A stretch of 64,000 nt of DNA from Pseudomonadota bacterium (GTDB taxonomy: Bacteria; Pseudomonadota; Gammaproteobacteria; Burkholderiales; Thiobacteraceae). A program made the position numbers and the translations under genes. The stretch is taken from the NCBI GenBank assembly GCA_021812385.1, contig JAKANO010000013.1, positions 1-64,000 of the forward strand. The letters run 5' to 3'. How positions within the stretch are numbered: the stretch's first letter is position 1; each line of letters opens with the position of its first letter. The notes beneath the pieces were generated by a model. It had not been told where the DNA came from. It saw only the letters and a program-made list of their open reading frames with translations, and searched no databases. Below are positions 8,505 to 17,449 of the stretch, piece after piece.

Positions 8505-9647
8505 TTATCGCACCTTAATCTCAGTCCATATCCGCGACAACACCCGCCGCTGCTGCCGATCCAGCGCGCGAAACATCTCCAGTTTTTTGAACCCCTCGGC
8601 ATCCGGAAACACCGCTCTATTGGCGGCAATTTTCGGGTCAATGAAGGGCAGGGCCGCCAGGTTGGGATTGCCGGAGCCAATCAGGTTGGTCAGTTCAGAA
8701 GAGTTTTTGCCGTCCAGCATGAAGTTGATGAATTGCAGTGCAAGATCGGGGCGCGGGCCGGACTTGTGCAGCACCATCGAGTCCAGCGCCAGTACCGCGC
8801 CTTCCTTGGGCGTGGAATAGCCGATGCTGAATGGCCGGTGCGCATGTTCGGCGTCTTGCGCCGCTTGGAACATATCGTTGGAATAGCCGTGCACCAGCCA
8901 GATGTTGCCGATGGTGAGTTCCTTGATGTAGCTGGAGGCGTTGAACGCCGCCCAGTACGGCTTGGCGCGCAGGATCAGGCGCTTGGCTTGTTGCCAATGC
9001 GCTGCGTCGGTGTCGTTGGCGGAATAGCCGAGATACTTTAGCGCCGCCGCCATCAGCTCGCGCTGCGAGTCGAGCACGGTGACGCGGCCCTTCACCTTGG
9101 CCAAATATTTCGGCTCGAAAATCACCGCCCAGGTATCCGTGGGCAAGCCCAGGGCGCGGATTTTTTCGACGTTGTAGCCGATCAGGGTGACGGTATAGGC
9201 ATACGGCACGGAATAGCGGTTGCCCGGGTCGAAGCGCTGATTGAGATAGATCGGATTGATGTTCTTGAGATTCGGCAGCTTGGATTTATCCAGCGGACGC
9301 AGCTGCTTGGAGCGGATCAGCGCTTCCACCGCGTCGCCGCCGGGCACGATGAGATCGTAGCCGGTGGCGCCGGCCGCGAGCTTGGCCAGCATTTCCTCGT
9401 TGTCCGAGTAATAGTCCTGCACCACCCTGCATTTGCACTGCTGCTCGAAGCGCGCGATGGTGGCGTCGGAGATGTAGTTGTTCCAGTTGTAGAGGTGCAG
9501 TTCGTCGCGCGCTGCTGCGCTAAAGCTCAAGGCCGCCAAAAGAAAGGCAAAAAGCATTTCACCACGGAGGACACGGAGGACACGGAGTTTTTTAAAATGT
9601 TTTTCCTCCGTGCACTCTGTGTACTCCGTGGTGCAAGATTTTTTCAT
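8505..9647 (-). CDS. potD: Spermidine/putrescine-binding periplasmic protein, with a repeat inside its signal peptide
   Basis: A protein of about 380 residues. The mature part starts near A-R-D-E-L-H-L-Y-N-W-N-N-Y-I and follows the PotD/PotF pattern: Y-D-L-I-V-P-G-G-D, V-P-Y-A-Y-T-V-T-L-I-G-Y-N and W-L-V-H-G-Y-S-N-D. It binds polyamines for the PotABC importer. The ATG at 9647 overlaps the potC stop as ATGA, which supports this start. Between the first four codons (M-K-K-S) and the hydrophobic core (M-L-F-A-F-L-L-A-A-L) lie about 26 residues encoded by a type B repeat. Initiation at the internal ATG at 9557 would give an ordinary 16-residue signal peptide, so either start may be used. Confidence 0.85.
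   Translation of the reverse strand: MKKSCTTEYTECTEEKHFKKLRVLRVLRGEMLFAFLLAALSFSAAARDELHLYNWNNYISDATIARFEQQCKCRVVQDYYSDNEEMLAKLAAGATGYDLIVPGGDAVEALIRSKQLRPLDKSKLPNLKNINPIYLNQRFDPGNRYSVPYAYTVTLIGYNVEKIRALGLPTDTWAVIFEPKYLAKVKGRVTVLDSQRELMAAALKYLGYSANDTDAAHWQQAKRLILRAKPYWAAFNASSYIKELTIGNIWLVHGYSNDMFQAAQDAEHAHRPFSIGYSTPKEGAVLALDSMVLHKSGPRPDLALQFINFMLDGKNSSELTNLIGSGNPNLAALPFIDPKIAANRAVFPDAEGFKKLEMFRALDRQQRRVLSRIWTEIKVR
9556..9635. repeat. Type B palindromic repeat inserted in frame in the potD signal sequence
   Basis: The arms run from TTCACCACGGAGGACACGG at 9558 to the reverse-complementary end near 9632 (CTCCGTGGTG). It is the same family as 8303-8487 (outer) and 34538-34615. Read on the minus strand it stays open in the potD frame and encodes a T-T-E-Y-T-E-C-T-E-E stretch followed by L-R-V-L-R-V-L-R-G. 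It separates the first potD codons from the hydrophobic signal-peptide core. Confidence 0.82.
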
Positions 9648-10426
9648 CAACCCTGCCCCCGCAGCACCGACTTGTCGAACCGCGTCGCCAGCATAATCAT
9701 GCCCAGCGTCAGCAGCATCAGCAGCGTCGACACCGCGTTCACTTCCGGCGTCACGGCGATCTTGATCATGGAATAGATTTGCAGTGGCAGGGTGGAGACG
9801 CCCACGCCTGCGGTGAAGAAGGTGATGACGAAGTCGTCGATGGATAAGGTGAAGGACATCAGCGCACCGGCCACCACCGCCGGCATGATCAGCGGCAGGG
9901 TGATGAGGCGGAAGGTTTGCCACGGCGTCGCGCCCAGATCGCGCGCCGCTTCGAAGATGCTCTCGTCCATGCCAGCCAGGCGCGCGCGCACCACGATGGC
10001 GACGAAGCCGATGCAGAAGGTGATGTGCGCGATCAGCACCGACAGCAGGCCCAGGGTGAGATGCAGGACCTGGATGAAGAACAGCAGCAAGGACACGCCA
10101 AGCAAAATTTCCGGCATCGCCACCGGCGTGATGGTGAGCACCGGCAGCAGTCTGAGCTTGTAGCGCTGGATGGCGATGCCGGCCATGGTGCCGAGCGTGG
10201 TGGCGATCAGGCTGGCGCAGATGGCGATGAATATCGAATTCGCGGCTGCCTGGAGCATTTCCTCGTCGTGCAGCAGCACCTGGTACCAATGCCAGGTGAA
10301 GCCTACCCATTCCGCATTGAGGCGCGAATCGTTGAAGGAATACACCACCACCACGGCGAGCGGGATGTACAGAAACAGGCACACCAGGAGGGCGCTCAGC
10401 CACAGCCAGGGACTAGTTTTACGCAT
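9647..10426 (-). CDS. potC: Spermidine/putrescine ABC transporter permease PotC
   Basis: A 259-residue inner-membrane permease with about six membrane segments. The binding-protein-dependent transport signature (EAA loop) reads E-A-A-R-D-L-G-A-T-P-W-Q-T-F-R-L-I-T-L-P. The S-F-N-D-S-R segment after the first membrane helix is typical of PotC/PotI. Its ATG overlaps the end of potB by 8 bp, and its TGA overlaps the potD ATG, so the genes are translationally coupled. It pairs with PotB to form the channel energised by PotA. Confidence 0.92.
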   Translation of the reverse strand: MRKTSPWLWLSALLVCLFLYIPLAVVVVYSFNDSRLNAEWVGFTWHWYQVLLHDEEMLQAAANSIFIAICASLIATTLGTMAGIAIQRYKLRLLPVLTITPVAMPEILLGVSLLLFFIQVLHLTLGLLSVLIAHITFCIGFVAIVVRARLAGMDESIFEAARDLGATPWQTFRLITLPLIMPAVVAGALMSFTLSIDDFVITFFTAGVGVSTLPLQIYSMIKIAVTPEVNAVSTLLMLLTLGMIMLATRFDKSVLRGQG

Positions 10427-11288
10427 GGCGTAAGCGCTTGCGGGAGAAGCGCATGGCGAGCGCGGCTACCGCCAGCACTATCAGCGTCAGGAACAGCGAC
10501 AGTGTGGCGCCGAACGGCCAGTCGCGCGTGCCCAGGAATTGTTCTTTGATCAGGTTGCCGACCAGGATGTCGCCGGTGCCGCCGAGAATGTCCGGAATCG
10601 CGAACATGCCCAGCACCGGGATGAACACCAGCGCCGAGCCGGCATAGATGCCGGGCAGGGATAGCGGCCAAGTGACTTTCCAGAAGCGCTGCCAGGCGTT
10701 CGCGCCCAGGTCCTGCGCCGCGTCGAGCCAGGCCGGATCGTGGCGTTCGAGATTGGTGTACAGCGGCAGCACCATGAAAGGCAGGTGCACATACACCATG
10801 CCGACGATCACCGCGAACGGCGAAAACAGCAGCCGCACCGGTTCGATCCCGAAGAAGCCGAGCAGGGTGTTCACGGCGAGGCTGAAGCCGTTTTGCGGGC
10901 CGAGGATAATCATCCAGGCGTAAATCCGGATCAAAAAATTGCTGGCGAACGGCAGCACCACCAGCAGGATCATCAGGTCGCGCCAGCGCTTGGGCAGGCG
11001 CGTGATCAGCAGCGCCAGCGGATACGCGAGGAGAATGCACAAGCCGGTGCTGAGCGCCGCCACCCACAGCGACTTGAGGAAAATTTCGATGTAAATGACA
11101 TCGCTGAAAAAAAAGCGATAGGTCTCCAGCGTGTAGCCTTCGGGAACCAGCGGCGCCAGGCCGCCGTATTCGCCCGGATAGCGGAACGAGGCCGCGACCA
11201 CGATCAGCGTCGGCAGCACGAAAAACACCAGCATGAAAATCAGCGGCGGCGCGGTCACCAGCCAGCGTGTGAGGCGCTCGCTACGCAT
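10419..11288 (-). CDS. potB: Spermidine/putrescine ABC transporter permease PotB
   Basis: A permease of about 289 residues with six predicted membrane segments. Its EAA loop reads D-A-A-Q-D-L-G-A-N-A-W-Q-R-F-W-K-V-T-W-P. I chose the ATG at 11288 (M-R-S-E-R-L-T-R-W), which overlaps the last codons of potA; an upstream start at 11321 would add eleven residues coded inside potA and is less likely. It is the second gene of the potABCD operon and forms the heterodimeric transmembrane channel with PotC. Confidence 0.9.
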   Translation of the reverse strand: MRSERLTRWLVTAPPLIFMLVFFVLPTLIVVAASFRYPGEYGGLAPLVPEGYTLETYRFFFSDVIYIEIFLKSLWVAALSTGLCILLAYPLALLITRLPKRWRDLMILLVVLPFASNFLIRIYAWMIILGPQNGFSLAVNTLLGFFGIEPVRLLFSPFAVIVGMVYVHLPFMVLPLYTNLERHDPAWLDAAQDLGANAWQRFWKVTWPLSLPGIYAGSALVFIPVLGMFAIPDILGGTGDILVGNLIKEQFLGTRDWPFGATLSLFLTLIVLAVAALAMRFSRKRLRHA

Positions 11289-12366
11289 CGAGAAACAGCC
11301 CCGCATCCGCCGGCCAGGCAACGCTCACCGCATCGCCGACCTCGAAAAATTGCACCAAGCCAGGCTTCACATTGGCCAGCAAGGCCTGTATGTGCAAACC
11401 ATTGGCGAGCTCCACCTTGTAGGTGGTGACATCGCCGCTGTAGAGCAGCTCGCGCACCACGCCGTCGCGGCGGTTGGGCAAATCGCGGTGCTGCGCCGGG
11501 TCGCCGATCAGCATTTGTTCCGGGCGAATCGCGAAGGCGCCGGTTTGGCCGGGCTGCGCAGTCGTGTGCGCCGGCGCCAGGATTTCGCCCAGGCCGGGAA
11601 TGGCCAGGCGCAGCTGATCGTTCTCGCGCGCTAGCAGCGTGCAGTCCAGCAGATTGATGTCGCCGATGAAATGCGCGACGAAGCGATTGCGCGGCGCGGC
11701 GTAGATTTTCGACGGCTCATCCAGTTGCTCTACATGGCCCTGGTTCATCACCGCGATGCGGTGCGACAGCGCCAGCGCTTCCGGCTGGTGATGCGTGACG
11801 AACACGAAGGTGATGCCGAGATCGCGCTGCAAGCCGATCAGTTCCATTTGCATTTGTTCGCGCAGCTTGTGATCCAGCGCCGCCAGCGGCTCGTCGAGCA
11901 GCAAGAGGCGCGGCTGGTTCACCAAGGCGCGCGCCAGCGCCACGCGTTGCTGCTGGCCGCCGGAAAGTTGCTGCGGCATGGCGTCCGCCTTGTCCGACAG
12001 GCTCACCGCTTCGAGCGTTTCGCGCACCCGGCGTGCGCGCTCACTGGCGGCAACCTGAGCCATTTTCAGCGGAAATTCGATATTCTCCGCCACCGACAAA
12101 TGCGGAAACAGCGCGTAGCTCTGGAACACCGTGTGCAGCGGGCGCCGCTCCGGCGGCGTGTCGGCCAGGTCTTGGCCGTCGAGCAGTATCTGCCCCGTAT
12201 CCGGCGCATCGAAGCCGGCGATCATGCGCAGGATGGTGGTCTTGCCGCAGCCGGAAGGCCCGAGCAGGGTGAAGAACTCGCCCGCCTCGATGCTCAGGCT
12301 GACATTGTCGACGGCGGAAAGACGACCGTAGTGGCGGGAGACGTTGCGCAGTTCGAGGAGGGGCAT
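11281..12366 (-). CDS. potA: Spermidine/putrescine ABC transporter ATP-binding protein PotA
   Basis: A 361-residue ABC ATPase. Walker A is G-P-S-G-C-G-K-T-T (about 37-45), the Q-loop lies in V-F-Q-S-Y-A-L-F-P, the signature is L-S-G-G-Q-Q-Q-R-V-A and Walker B is L-L-L-L-D-E-P-L-A-A-L-D. A C-terminal TOBE-like regulatory part follows, with the F-A-I-R-P-E-Q-M motif. It hydrolyses ATP on the cytoplasmic face to drive polyamine uptake through PotB/PotC. The gene follows the APC permease gene after 31 bp on the same strand; its start codon lies in the 3' arm of a possible hairpin. Confidence 0.92.
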   Translation of the reverse strand: MPLLELRNVSRHYGRLSAVDNVSLSIEAGEFFTLLGPSGCGKTTILRMIAGFDAPDTGQILLDGQDLADTPPERRPLHTVFQSYALFPHLSVAENIEFPLKMAQVAASERARRVRETLEAVSLSDKADAMPQQLSGGQQQRVALARALVNQPRLLLLDEPLAALDHKLREQMQMELIGLQRDLGITFVFVTHHQPEALALSHRIAVMNQGHVEQLDEPSKIYAAPRNRFVAHFIGDINLLDCTLLARENDQLRLAIPGLGEILAPAHTTAQPGQTGAFAIRPEQMLIGDPAQHRDLPNRRDGVVRELLYSGDVTTYKVELANGLHIQALLANVKPGLVQFFEVGDAVSVAWPADAGLFLDA

Positions 12367-12390
12367 GCCTTCATGCTTAGCGCATGCCCC
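12360..12390 (-). promoter_or_regulatory. Possible hairpin covering the potA start codon
   Basis: A perfect 9-bp inverted repeat (GGGGCATGC and GCATGCCCC, at 12360-12368 and 12382-12390) with a 13-base loop lies between the APC permease stop and potA. In the transcript the potA ATG is in the 3' arm, so the fold would mask the start or shape the transcript between the two genes. There is no T-run, so an intrinsic terminator is unlikely. Function is inferred only. Confidence 0.4.
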
Positions 12391-12397
12391 GCTTTCC

Positions 12398-13783
12398 TCA
12401 ATGCGCGTGGTGCCGCCGCGTGCGCCGGGAACGGCTCAGGAACAAGGGCACGAATCCCACCAGGATGCCGCCGATCCCCATGATGTTGGTGACCTTGTCA
12501 AACGTCGGAATGCTGTACAGCGCAATGAACACCATGAACAGCGCCGCGAACAAAGGCCAAAGCACATAGGACACGGCGCTGTACACGCCGCGTTTCAGTT
12601 TATTTCGGTAATGCCAGGCACAGGCAAACCCGGCCAGGCTCATGTAGAAACAGATTTGAAAGCCGATGGCGAGAATGGAGCTTTCGAGAATGCTCTTCAC
12701 CGAGGGCATGTAGGACGAGCTGAACAAGAGCAGCACGCCCAGGAACCAAATCACGATGGTGGCCACCCAGGGCGTTTGCCACTCCGGGTGGATTTTGGCG
12801 TAGCGCGGGTGCAGCATTTGATCGCGCGCCATGGCGAACATGCTGCGGCTGAATTGCAGGATCTGGGTCTCGATCGTGCCGATGGTGCTGAGAATGGTGG
12901 AGAGCACCGCCAGGTAATTCCAGGGCGCCGGGAACAGTTTGTTGGCGATCGCGTACAGCACATTGGTATTGGCCTTGGCGATCTCGTCGTCGCTCAGCAC
13001 GATCAGCACCACGATCATCATGATGATGAAGAATAGGATCAAGTTCACCATGGCCCAGAACGCGCCCTTGCTCGCGGGATGCGTCTCGTCCGCCTGGGCC
13101 GCCTTGGTCTCCTCGCTCAGGTTCATGGTGACGTCCCAGCCCCAGTAGAAGAAGATGGCCGTCAGCGCGCCCGTGGCGAACAATTGCGGGGTGAAGGAAA
13201 AAGGCGAGAACCAAATAAACGAAGGGGGGTGCGCCGGTTTGCCGCCGTACTGGATGAACGCCCCGATAATCAGCGCGAAAATCACCAGGGTTTCGATGCC
13301 GGTCAGGATCAATTGCGTATAGCTGGCGTGCTTGATGCCCTTGGTGACGACGATGGTGACCAGGGTCAACCAGATGGCCGCCGTCAACGCAACCCAGGCG
13401 GTGCTCTCGACCAGGTTGGGCGCGATTAAGACCAGGGTGGAAGTGGCCGCCGGGATGGTTGCCGACACCATGAAAAATATCGACGCGACCAGCAGCCCCC
13501 AACCGGTGAAGAAGCCCCATTTCTTGCCGAAGACGTGGCCGACCCAGGCGTAGGCCGCGCCGGCATGTGGCGTGATTTTGCTGAGATGGATGAACGCCAG
13601 CATGATGCCGAACATGATCAGGCCGCAGTAGAGAATGCTGCCGACCGACAACACTCCGACCGCGGCCACGATGGCGGCGGTCGTGACCGCGACGCTAAAC
13701 GCCGGCGCAGTGCCGGCGATGCCCATGACCGCGGACTCGAAAGTGCCGAGGGCCCCTTTTGCCAAATCGTCTTTCTCAGACAC
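12398..13783 (-). CDS. APC family amino acid/polyamine permease
   Basis: A 461-residue protein with about twelve hydrophobic segments. The first helix region carries G-I-A-G-T-A-P-A-F-S, and the third starts H-A-G-A-A-Y-A-W-V-G, both typical of the amino acid-polyamine-organocation superfamily. L-S-E-E-T-K-A-A marks the conserved loop after the sixth helix. It sits 31 bp upstream of potABCD in the same direction, so a role in putrescine or amino acid import tied to polyamine uptake is likely but not proven. The C-terminus is basic and His-rich (R-S-R-R-T-R-R-H-H-A-H). Confidence 0.8.
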   Translation of the reverse strand: MSEKDDLAKGALGTFESAVMGIAGTAPAFSVAVTTAAIVAAVGVLSVGSILYCGLIMFGIMLAFIHLSKITPHAGAAYAWVGHVFGKKWGFFTGWGLLVASIFFMVSATIPAATSTLVLIAPNLVESTAWVALTAAIWLTLVTIVVTKGIKHASYTQLILTGIETLVIFALIIGAFIQYGGKPAHPPSFIWFSPFSFTPQLFATGALTAIFFYWGWDVTMNLSEETKAAQADETHPASKGAFWAMVNLILFFIIMMIVVLIVLSDDEIAKANTNVLYAIANKLFPAPWNYLAVLSTILSTIGTIETQILQFSRSMFAMARDQMLHPRYAKIHPEWQTPWVATIVIWFLGVLLLFSSSYMPSVKSILESSILAIGFQICFYMSLAGFACAWHYRNKLKRGVYSAVSYVLWPLFAALFMVFIALYSIPTFDKVTNIMGIGGILVGFVPLFLSRSRRTRRHHAH

Positions 13784-13876
13784 GGAATCTCCTTACGCTA
13801 AAAAATTTTGGGAAGCTGGCTCGGTAATTTTACAAGAAGACGCGTGTGTAAAAAAAGGCGCTCAAGGCATTCTGGC

Positions 13877-15391
13877 TTAGAGCAGCCAGAGGCTAACGGT
13901 GAGCGCGCCGAGCAGGGCCGCGATCGCCATCAGCCAGCGATTGCGCTGGCGTTGTTCGGCCATGAGCAGCCGGAATCCCTGCTCGATCTTTTCCATGGGA
14001 TCGCGGCTCATGGCTTCATGCAGCAGGCGCGGCAATTTCGGCAGGGTGATCGCCCATTGCGGCGCTTCTTCCTTCAGCGTGCGCAGCATGCCGCGCCAGC
14101 CGATTTGCTCGCTCATCCAGCGCTCCAAGAACGGCATGGCGGTTTGCCACAAATCCAGATCGGGATCGAGCTGGCGCCCCAGGCCTTCGATATTCAGCAG
14201 GGTCTTTTGCAGCAGCACCAGTTGCGGTTGGATTTGCACATTGAATTCGCGCGAGGTCTCGAACAGGCGCAGCAGCACCTTGCCGAAGGAAATTTCCTTC
14301 AGTGGCTTGTCGAAGATCGGCTCGCATACGGTGCGGATCGCCGCTTCGAATTCGTCCTCGCGCGTGTCCGGCGGGGCCCAGCCGGCCGTAATGTGGGCGC
14401 GCGCCACGCGTTTGTAATCACGGCGGAAAAAGGCGAGGAAATTTTGCGCCAGATAATTTTTATCGACATCGGTGAGCGTGCCCATGATGCCGAAATCCAG
14501 CCCGATATAGCGCCCGTCCGGCGCGACGTAGATATTGCCGGGGTGCATGTCGGCGTGGAAAAAGCCGTCGCGAAACACTTGGGTGAAAAAAATCTCCACG
14601 CCTTGGCGCGCCAGTTTGGGAATGTCGATGCCCGCCGCGCGCAACTGCTCGACTTGGCTCACCGGCAAGCCGTGCATGCGCTGCATCACCATCACCTCGC
14701 GCTGGCAGTAGTCCCAATACACTTCCGGCACCAGCAGCAGCGTTTCGTCGCGGAAATTGCGCCGCAGCAGGCTGGCGTTGGAGGCTTCGCGCATCAAGTC
14801 TTGTTCGTAGTTGAGATGCTTGGCGAATTCCGCCACCACTTCGCGCGGCCGCAGCCGCGGGCCGTCTTCGAACAGGCGCTCGATCAAGCTCGCGCCGATG
14901 TCCAGCAAGGCGATGTCTTTATCGATGACGCGTCGCAGCTCCGGTCGCAATACTTTGACTGCGACTTCCGTGCCGTTTTGCAATTGCGCGAAATGCACTT
15001 GCGCCACCGATGCGCTGGCGATCGGCACCAGATCGAACACCGGAAAAATATCGTCGTAACGCCGGCCATAGGCGCGGTTCAGCGTGGCAATCACCAAGTC
15101 GGCGGCGAACGGCGGCACGCGGTCTTGCAGCTTGGCCAACTCGTCGGCGAGGTCGGGCGGCAGCAAGTCGCGGCGCGTCGACAGCACTTGGCCGAACTTG
15201 ACGAAGATCGGCCCCAAACGCTCCAAGGCCAGGCGCAGCCGCACCGCGCGCGGCGCACTCAAGGGGCGCCAGAAAAACGCGATGCGCACCAAAACGTGCA
15301 GCCACTTCAAGCGCGCATGGGCGAGAAAAAACTCATCCAGGCCGTAACGGAAGGCGATGTACAGAATGTAGAGGAGGCGGAAAAAGCGCAT
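13877..15391 (-). CDS. ubiB: Ubiquinone biosynthesis protein kinase-like UbiB
   Basis: A 504-residue ABC1/ADCK-family atypical kinase. The family-specific K-x-G-Q motif is seen in [11 protein letters not shown]. The A-V-K-V-L-R-P strand, the [12 protein letters not shown] catalytic loop and the G-L-D-F-G-I-M-G metal-binding motif follow. A hydrophobic C-terminal segment ([12 protein letters not shown]) would anchor it in the inner membrane. It supports aerobic ubiquinone synthesis. It is the last gene of ubiE-ubiJ-ubiB, from which a type D repeat separates it. Confidence 0.93.
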   Translation of the reverse strand: MRFFRLLYILYIAFRYGLDEFFLAHARLKWLHVLVRIAFFWRPLSAPRAVRLRLALERLGPIFVKFGQVLSTRRDLLPPDLADELAKLQDRVPPFAADLVIATLNRAYGRRYDDIFPVFDLVPIASASVAQVHFAQLQNGTEVAVKVLRPELRRVIDKDIALLDIGASLIERLFEDGPRLRPREVVAEFAKHLNYEQDLMREASNASLLRRNFRDETLLLVPEVYWDYCQREVMVMQRMHGLPVSQVEQLRAAGIDIPKLARQGVEIFFTQVFRDGFFHADMHPGNIYVAPDGRYIGLDFGIMGTLTDVDKNYLAQNFLAFFRRDYKRVARAHITAGWAPPDTREDEFEAAIRTVCEPIFDKPLKEISFGKVLLRLFETSREFNVQIQPQLVLLQKTLLNIEGLGRQLDPDLDLWQTAMPFLERWMSEQIGWRGMLRTLKEEAPQWAITLPKLPRLLHEAMSRDPMEKIEQGFRLLMAEQRQRNRWLMAIAALLGALTVSLWLL

Positions 15392-15403
15392 TTGGTTTTT
15401 AGT

Positions 15404-15467
15404 TTAACCGCCCAGACGCCAAGCGCGCCAAGAAAAACGCTGCATTACTTGGCGTCTGGGCGGTTCG
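15404..15467. repeat. Palindromic repeat, type D, overlapping the ubiJ stop codon
   Basis: The left arm AACCGCCCAGACGCCAAG starts at 15406, and its near reverse complement CTTGGCGTCTGGGCGGTT ends at 15466. The right arm contains the last codons and stop of ubiJ, giving the tail N-R-P-D-A-K. A related half-site (CTTGGCGACTTGGCGGTT) occurs near 19662-19679 after phoR. Confidence 0.78.
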
Positions 15468-16026
15468 ATAGGTTTCTTATTCTGGTTTCCAGCAAATCCG
15501 TGGCATTGCGCACGGCGTCCACTTCCTGCGCGAATTGCGCAATGCGGCTGCGCTTGGCGATCAGCGGGCGTTCTTCGGTGAAATATTCGCTGGTGGCCGT
15601 GACCAGGCTCAGCGCCGACTGCTTGCGCCAGTCAAACCAGTGGCGCGCGAAGCCGAACATACGGTGCGCGATGACATCGCCGAATAGGCGCGACAGGTCC
15701 TCTTCCGCTTCCCAGCTGATGTGCGCGAGGACGTGGCCGATTTCCGCGCCAAGTTCGTGATCGCCGAGGATGCGGATCAAATGGGGGTCGTGCGGCGCTA
15801 CGGTGAAATAACGCAGCAGCGCATCGGGCGTGGCGCTGAGGGTGGCTGCGGCGGGCGCGCCGGGCGCCGCGCTTTTCACTTGGCCGTCCGCCTGGATGGT
15901 GAAAGTGATCGCAGGCAGGGGCGCGGCTTGCAGCGCGAAAGTCTTGCCTGCCAGCGGCGCCAAGCGTTGCATGGCCCAGGCGTTTTGCGCCAGGACATGG
16001 TTGAGTGTCGCCGCGGCGAGCAACAT
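15445..16026 (-). CDS. ubiJ: Ubiquinone biosynthesis accessory factor UbiJ (SCP2-like)
   Basis: A 193-residue protein with an SCP2-like sterol-carrier domain in its first two thirds (A-A-A-T-L-N-H-V-L, then L-L-R-Y-F and G-D-H-E-L-G-A-E-I-G-H) and an alpha-helical tail. Members bind the lipid ubiquinone precursor and scaffold the Ubi complex. The position directly after ubiE and before ubiB is the usual proteobacterial order. The last residues are encoded by a type D palindromic repeat, so the native C-terminus has probably been replaced. Confidence 0.85.
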   Translation of the reverse strand: MLLAAATLNHVLAQNAWAMQRLAPLAGKTFALQAAPLPAITFTIQADGQVKSAAPGAPAAATLSATPDALLRYFTVAPHDPHLIRILGDHELGAEIGHVLAHISWEAEEDLSRLFGDVIAHRMFGFARHWFDWRKQSALSLVTATSEYFTEERPLIAKRSRIAQFAQEVDAVRNATDLLETRIRNLSNRPDAK

Positions 16027-16760
16027 TAGAGCTTGTAGCCCTTGTGCAGCGCCACCACGCCGGCGGCGAGATTGAAATATTCGACGCGCTCAAGACCTGC
16101 GTCTTGCATCATTTTCTTCAGCTCTTCCTGGCCTGGATGCATGCGGATGGACTCGGCCAGGTAGCGATAGCTGGCCTCGTCTTTCGCCACCAGCTTGCCC
16201 ATCAGCGGCAATGCCTTGAACGAATACAGGTCGTACAGCGGCGCCAGCGGCTTGGCGATTTTGGAAAATTCCAGCACCAGCAAGCGCCCGCCGGGGCGCA
16301 GCACGCGCCGCATTTCGGCCAGCGCTTGGTCTTTGTGCGTCATGTTGCGCAGGCCGAAGGCGACGGTGACGATGTCGAAATAATTACTGGGGAACGGAAT
16401 TTTCTCGCCATCGCATTGCACCGCCATGGGCACCCAGCCTTTATCCAACATGCGGTCGCGGCCCACGCCGAGCATGGAGCCGTTGATGTCGGTGAGCACC
16501 ACTTGGCCGCTAGGGCCCACGCGCTTGGCGAAGGCCAGCGACAAATCGGCGGTGCCGCCGGCGATGTCCAGCACACGATTGCCGGGACGCGCGCCGCTTT
16601 GCTCGATGGTGAAGGCCTTCCAGATGCGGTGCAGTCCCAGCGACATGAAGTCGTTCATGACGTCATAGCGCTGGGCCACCGAGTGGAACACTTGCGCGAC
16701 TTGCCGCGCCTTCTCGGATTCCTCGACCGTCTTGAAGCCGAAATGGGTGGTTTTGCTCAT
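16026..16760 (-). CDS. ubiE: Demethylmenaquinol/2-methoxy-6-polyprenyl-1,4-benzoquinol methyltransferase UbiE
   Basis: A 244-residue class I SAM methyltransferase that performs the C-methylation step of ubiquinone synthesis. The N-terminal T-H-F-G-F-K-T-V, the [11 protein letters not shown]-x-H-R-x-W-K motif, the SAM site [10 protein letters not shown] and the A-F-G-L-R-N-M-T-H motif are all typical of UbiE. It starts the ubiE-ubiJ-ubiB run and abuts ubiJ. A type C repeat lies just upstream. Confidence 0.95.
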   Translation of the reverse strand: MSKTTHFGFKTVEESEKARQVAQVFHSVAQRYDVMNDFMSLGLHRIWKAFTIEQSGARPGNRVLDIAGGTADLSLAFAKRVGPSGQVVLTDINGSMLGVGRDRMLDKGWVPMAVQCDGEKIPFPSNYFDIVTVAFGLRNMTHKDQALAEMRRVLRPGGRLLVLEFSKIAKPLAPLYDLYSFKALPLMGKLVAKDEASYRYLAESIRMHPGQEELKKMMQDAGLERVEYFNLAAGVVALHKGYKL

Positions 16761-16787
16761 GAGTTTTCTCGGGCGGAAAAAAATTCA

Positions 16788-16920
16788 TGAACCGCAGAGG
16801 CGCGGAGTGCGCTGAGAAAAGTCAAAAACTCAATTTCCTGCCTGTCTATACAGGTACGGAGGAGCGTAAATTGATCGGTCATATTTGGATTTCTCTGCGC
16901 CTCAGCGCCTCTGCGGTTCA
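16788..16920. repeat. Palindromic repeat, type C, between ubiE and the DUF971 gene
   Basis: The arms TGAACCGCAGAGGCGCGGAG (from 16788) and its near reverse complement (ending CGCCTCTGCGGTTCA at 16920) are separated by about 70 bases that show no gene. The end sequence TGAACC is shared with the type A and type B copies, which suggests a common origin or mechanism. Confidence 0.75.
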
Positions 16921-16934
16921 TGGGCGTTGTTTGC

Positions 16935-17354
16935 TTATTTGCTTTTGGGACGGTTTTCGAACGCGCCGGGCATCGGGCTGGTCGGCTCGCGGCTGGCGCC
17001 GGCTTCTTTCATGCGCTCCAGATAGCGCGCCCACAGGGATTCTTGATGCTTGCCGAGATCATACAGGTAGTCCCAGGAATAAATGCCCGAGTTATGGCCA
17101 TCGGCAAAGGCGAGGTTGACCGCATAGGTGCCGACCGGTTCGATGGCGGTGATTTCCGCATTGATCTTGCCGACTTGCAGCACTTCTTGGCCGGGCCCAT
17201 GGCCGCGCACTTCGGCCGAAGGCGAATACACGCGCAAAAACTCGCAGGGTAAATTAAAGCGGCTGCCGTCGCCAAAGGCGATTTCGAGCGTCCGCGATTT
17301 CTGGTGCAACTTGATTTCAGTTGGCGTATGGGATGCTTGATCCGATTCAGCCAT
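16935..17354 (-). CDS. DUF971 family protein
   Basis: A 139-residue protein resembling the N-terminal domain of gamma-butyrobetaine hydroxylase (DUF971). Seen are P-T-E-I-K-L-H-Q-K-S-R-T-L-E-I-A-F, F-N-L-P-C-E-F-L-R-V-Y-S-P-S-A-E-V and S-G-I-Y-S-W-D-Y-L-Y, in the usual order. Homologues are common next to ubiE in betaproteobacteria, and some fusions suggest an iron-sulfur role. The molecular function of the stand-alone protein is not known to me. It is divergent from phoB. Confidence 0.8.
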   Translation of the reverse strand: MAESDQASHTPTEIKLHQKSRTLEIAFGDGSRFNLPCEFLRVYSPSAEVRGHGPGQEVLQVGKINAEITAIEPVGTYAVNLAFADGHNSGIYSWDYLYDLGKHQESLWARYLERMKEAGASREPTSPMPGAFENRPKSK

Positions 17355-17449
17355 GGTAATTCCTTCTCAAACAAAAACAACATGATACCCGAGACCGGGG
17401 GATGCCGAAAACGAGTTGATGAATAGGGGAATAGCGATTCACGGTGGAT

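Noticed and set aside
9648-10403. Upstream in-frame extension of potD reaching back through potC
   Set aside because: The frame stays open in this GC-rich DNA, but the stretch lies fully within potC on the same strand in another frame, has R/H/G-rich composition and no family resemblance. The ATGA overlap at 9647 marks the real start.
13808-15760. Long open frame on the plus strand opposite ubiB and ubiJ (650 codons)
   Set aside because: Antisense shadow: composition is rich in Q, R, H and A, no domain is visible, and the minus strand carries intact UbiB and UbiJ motifs.
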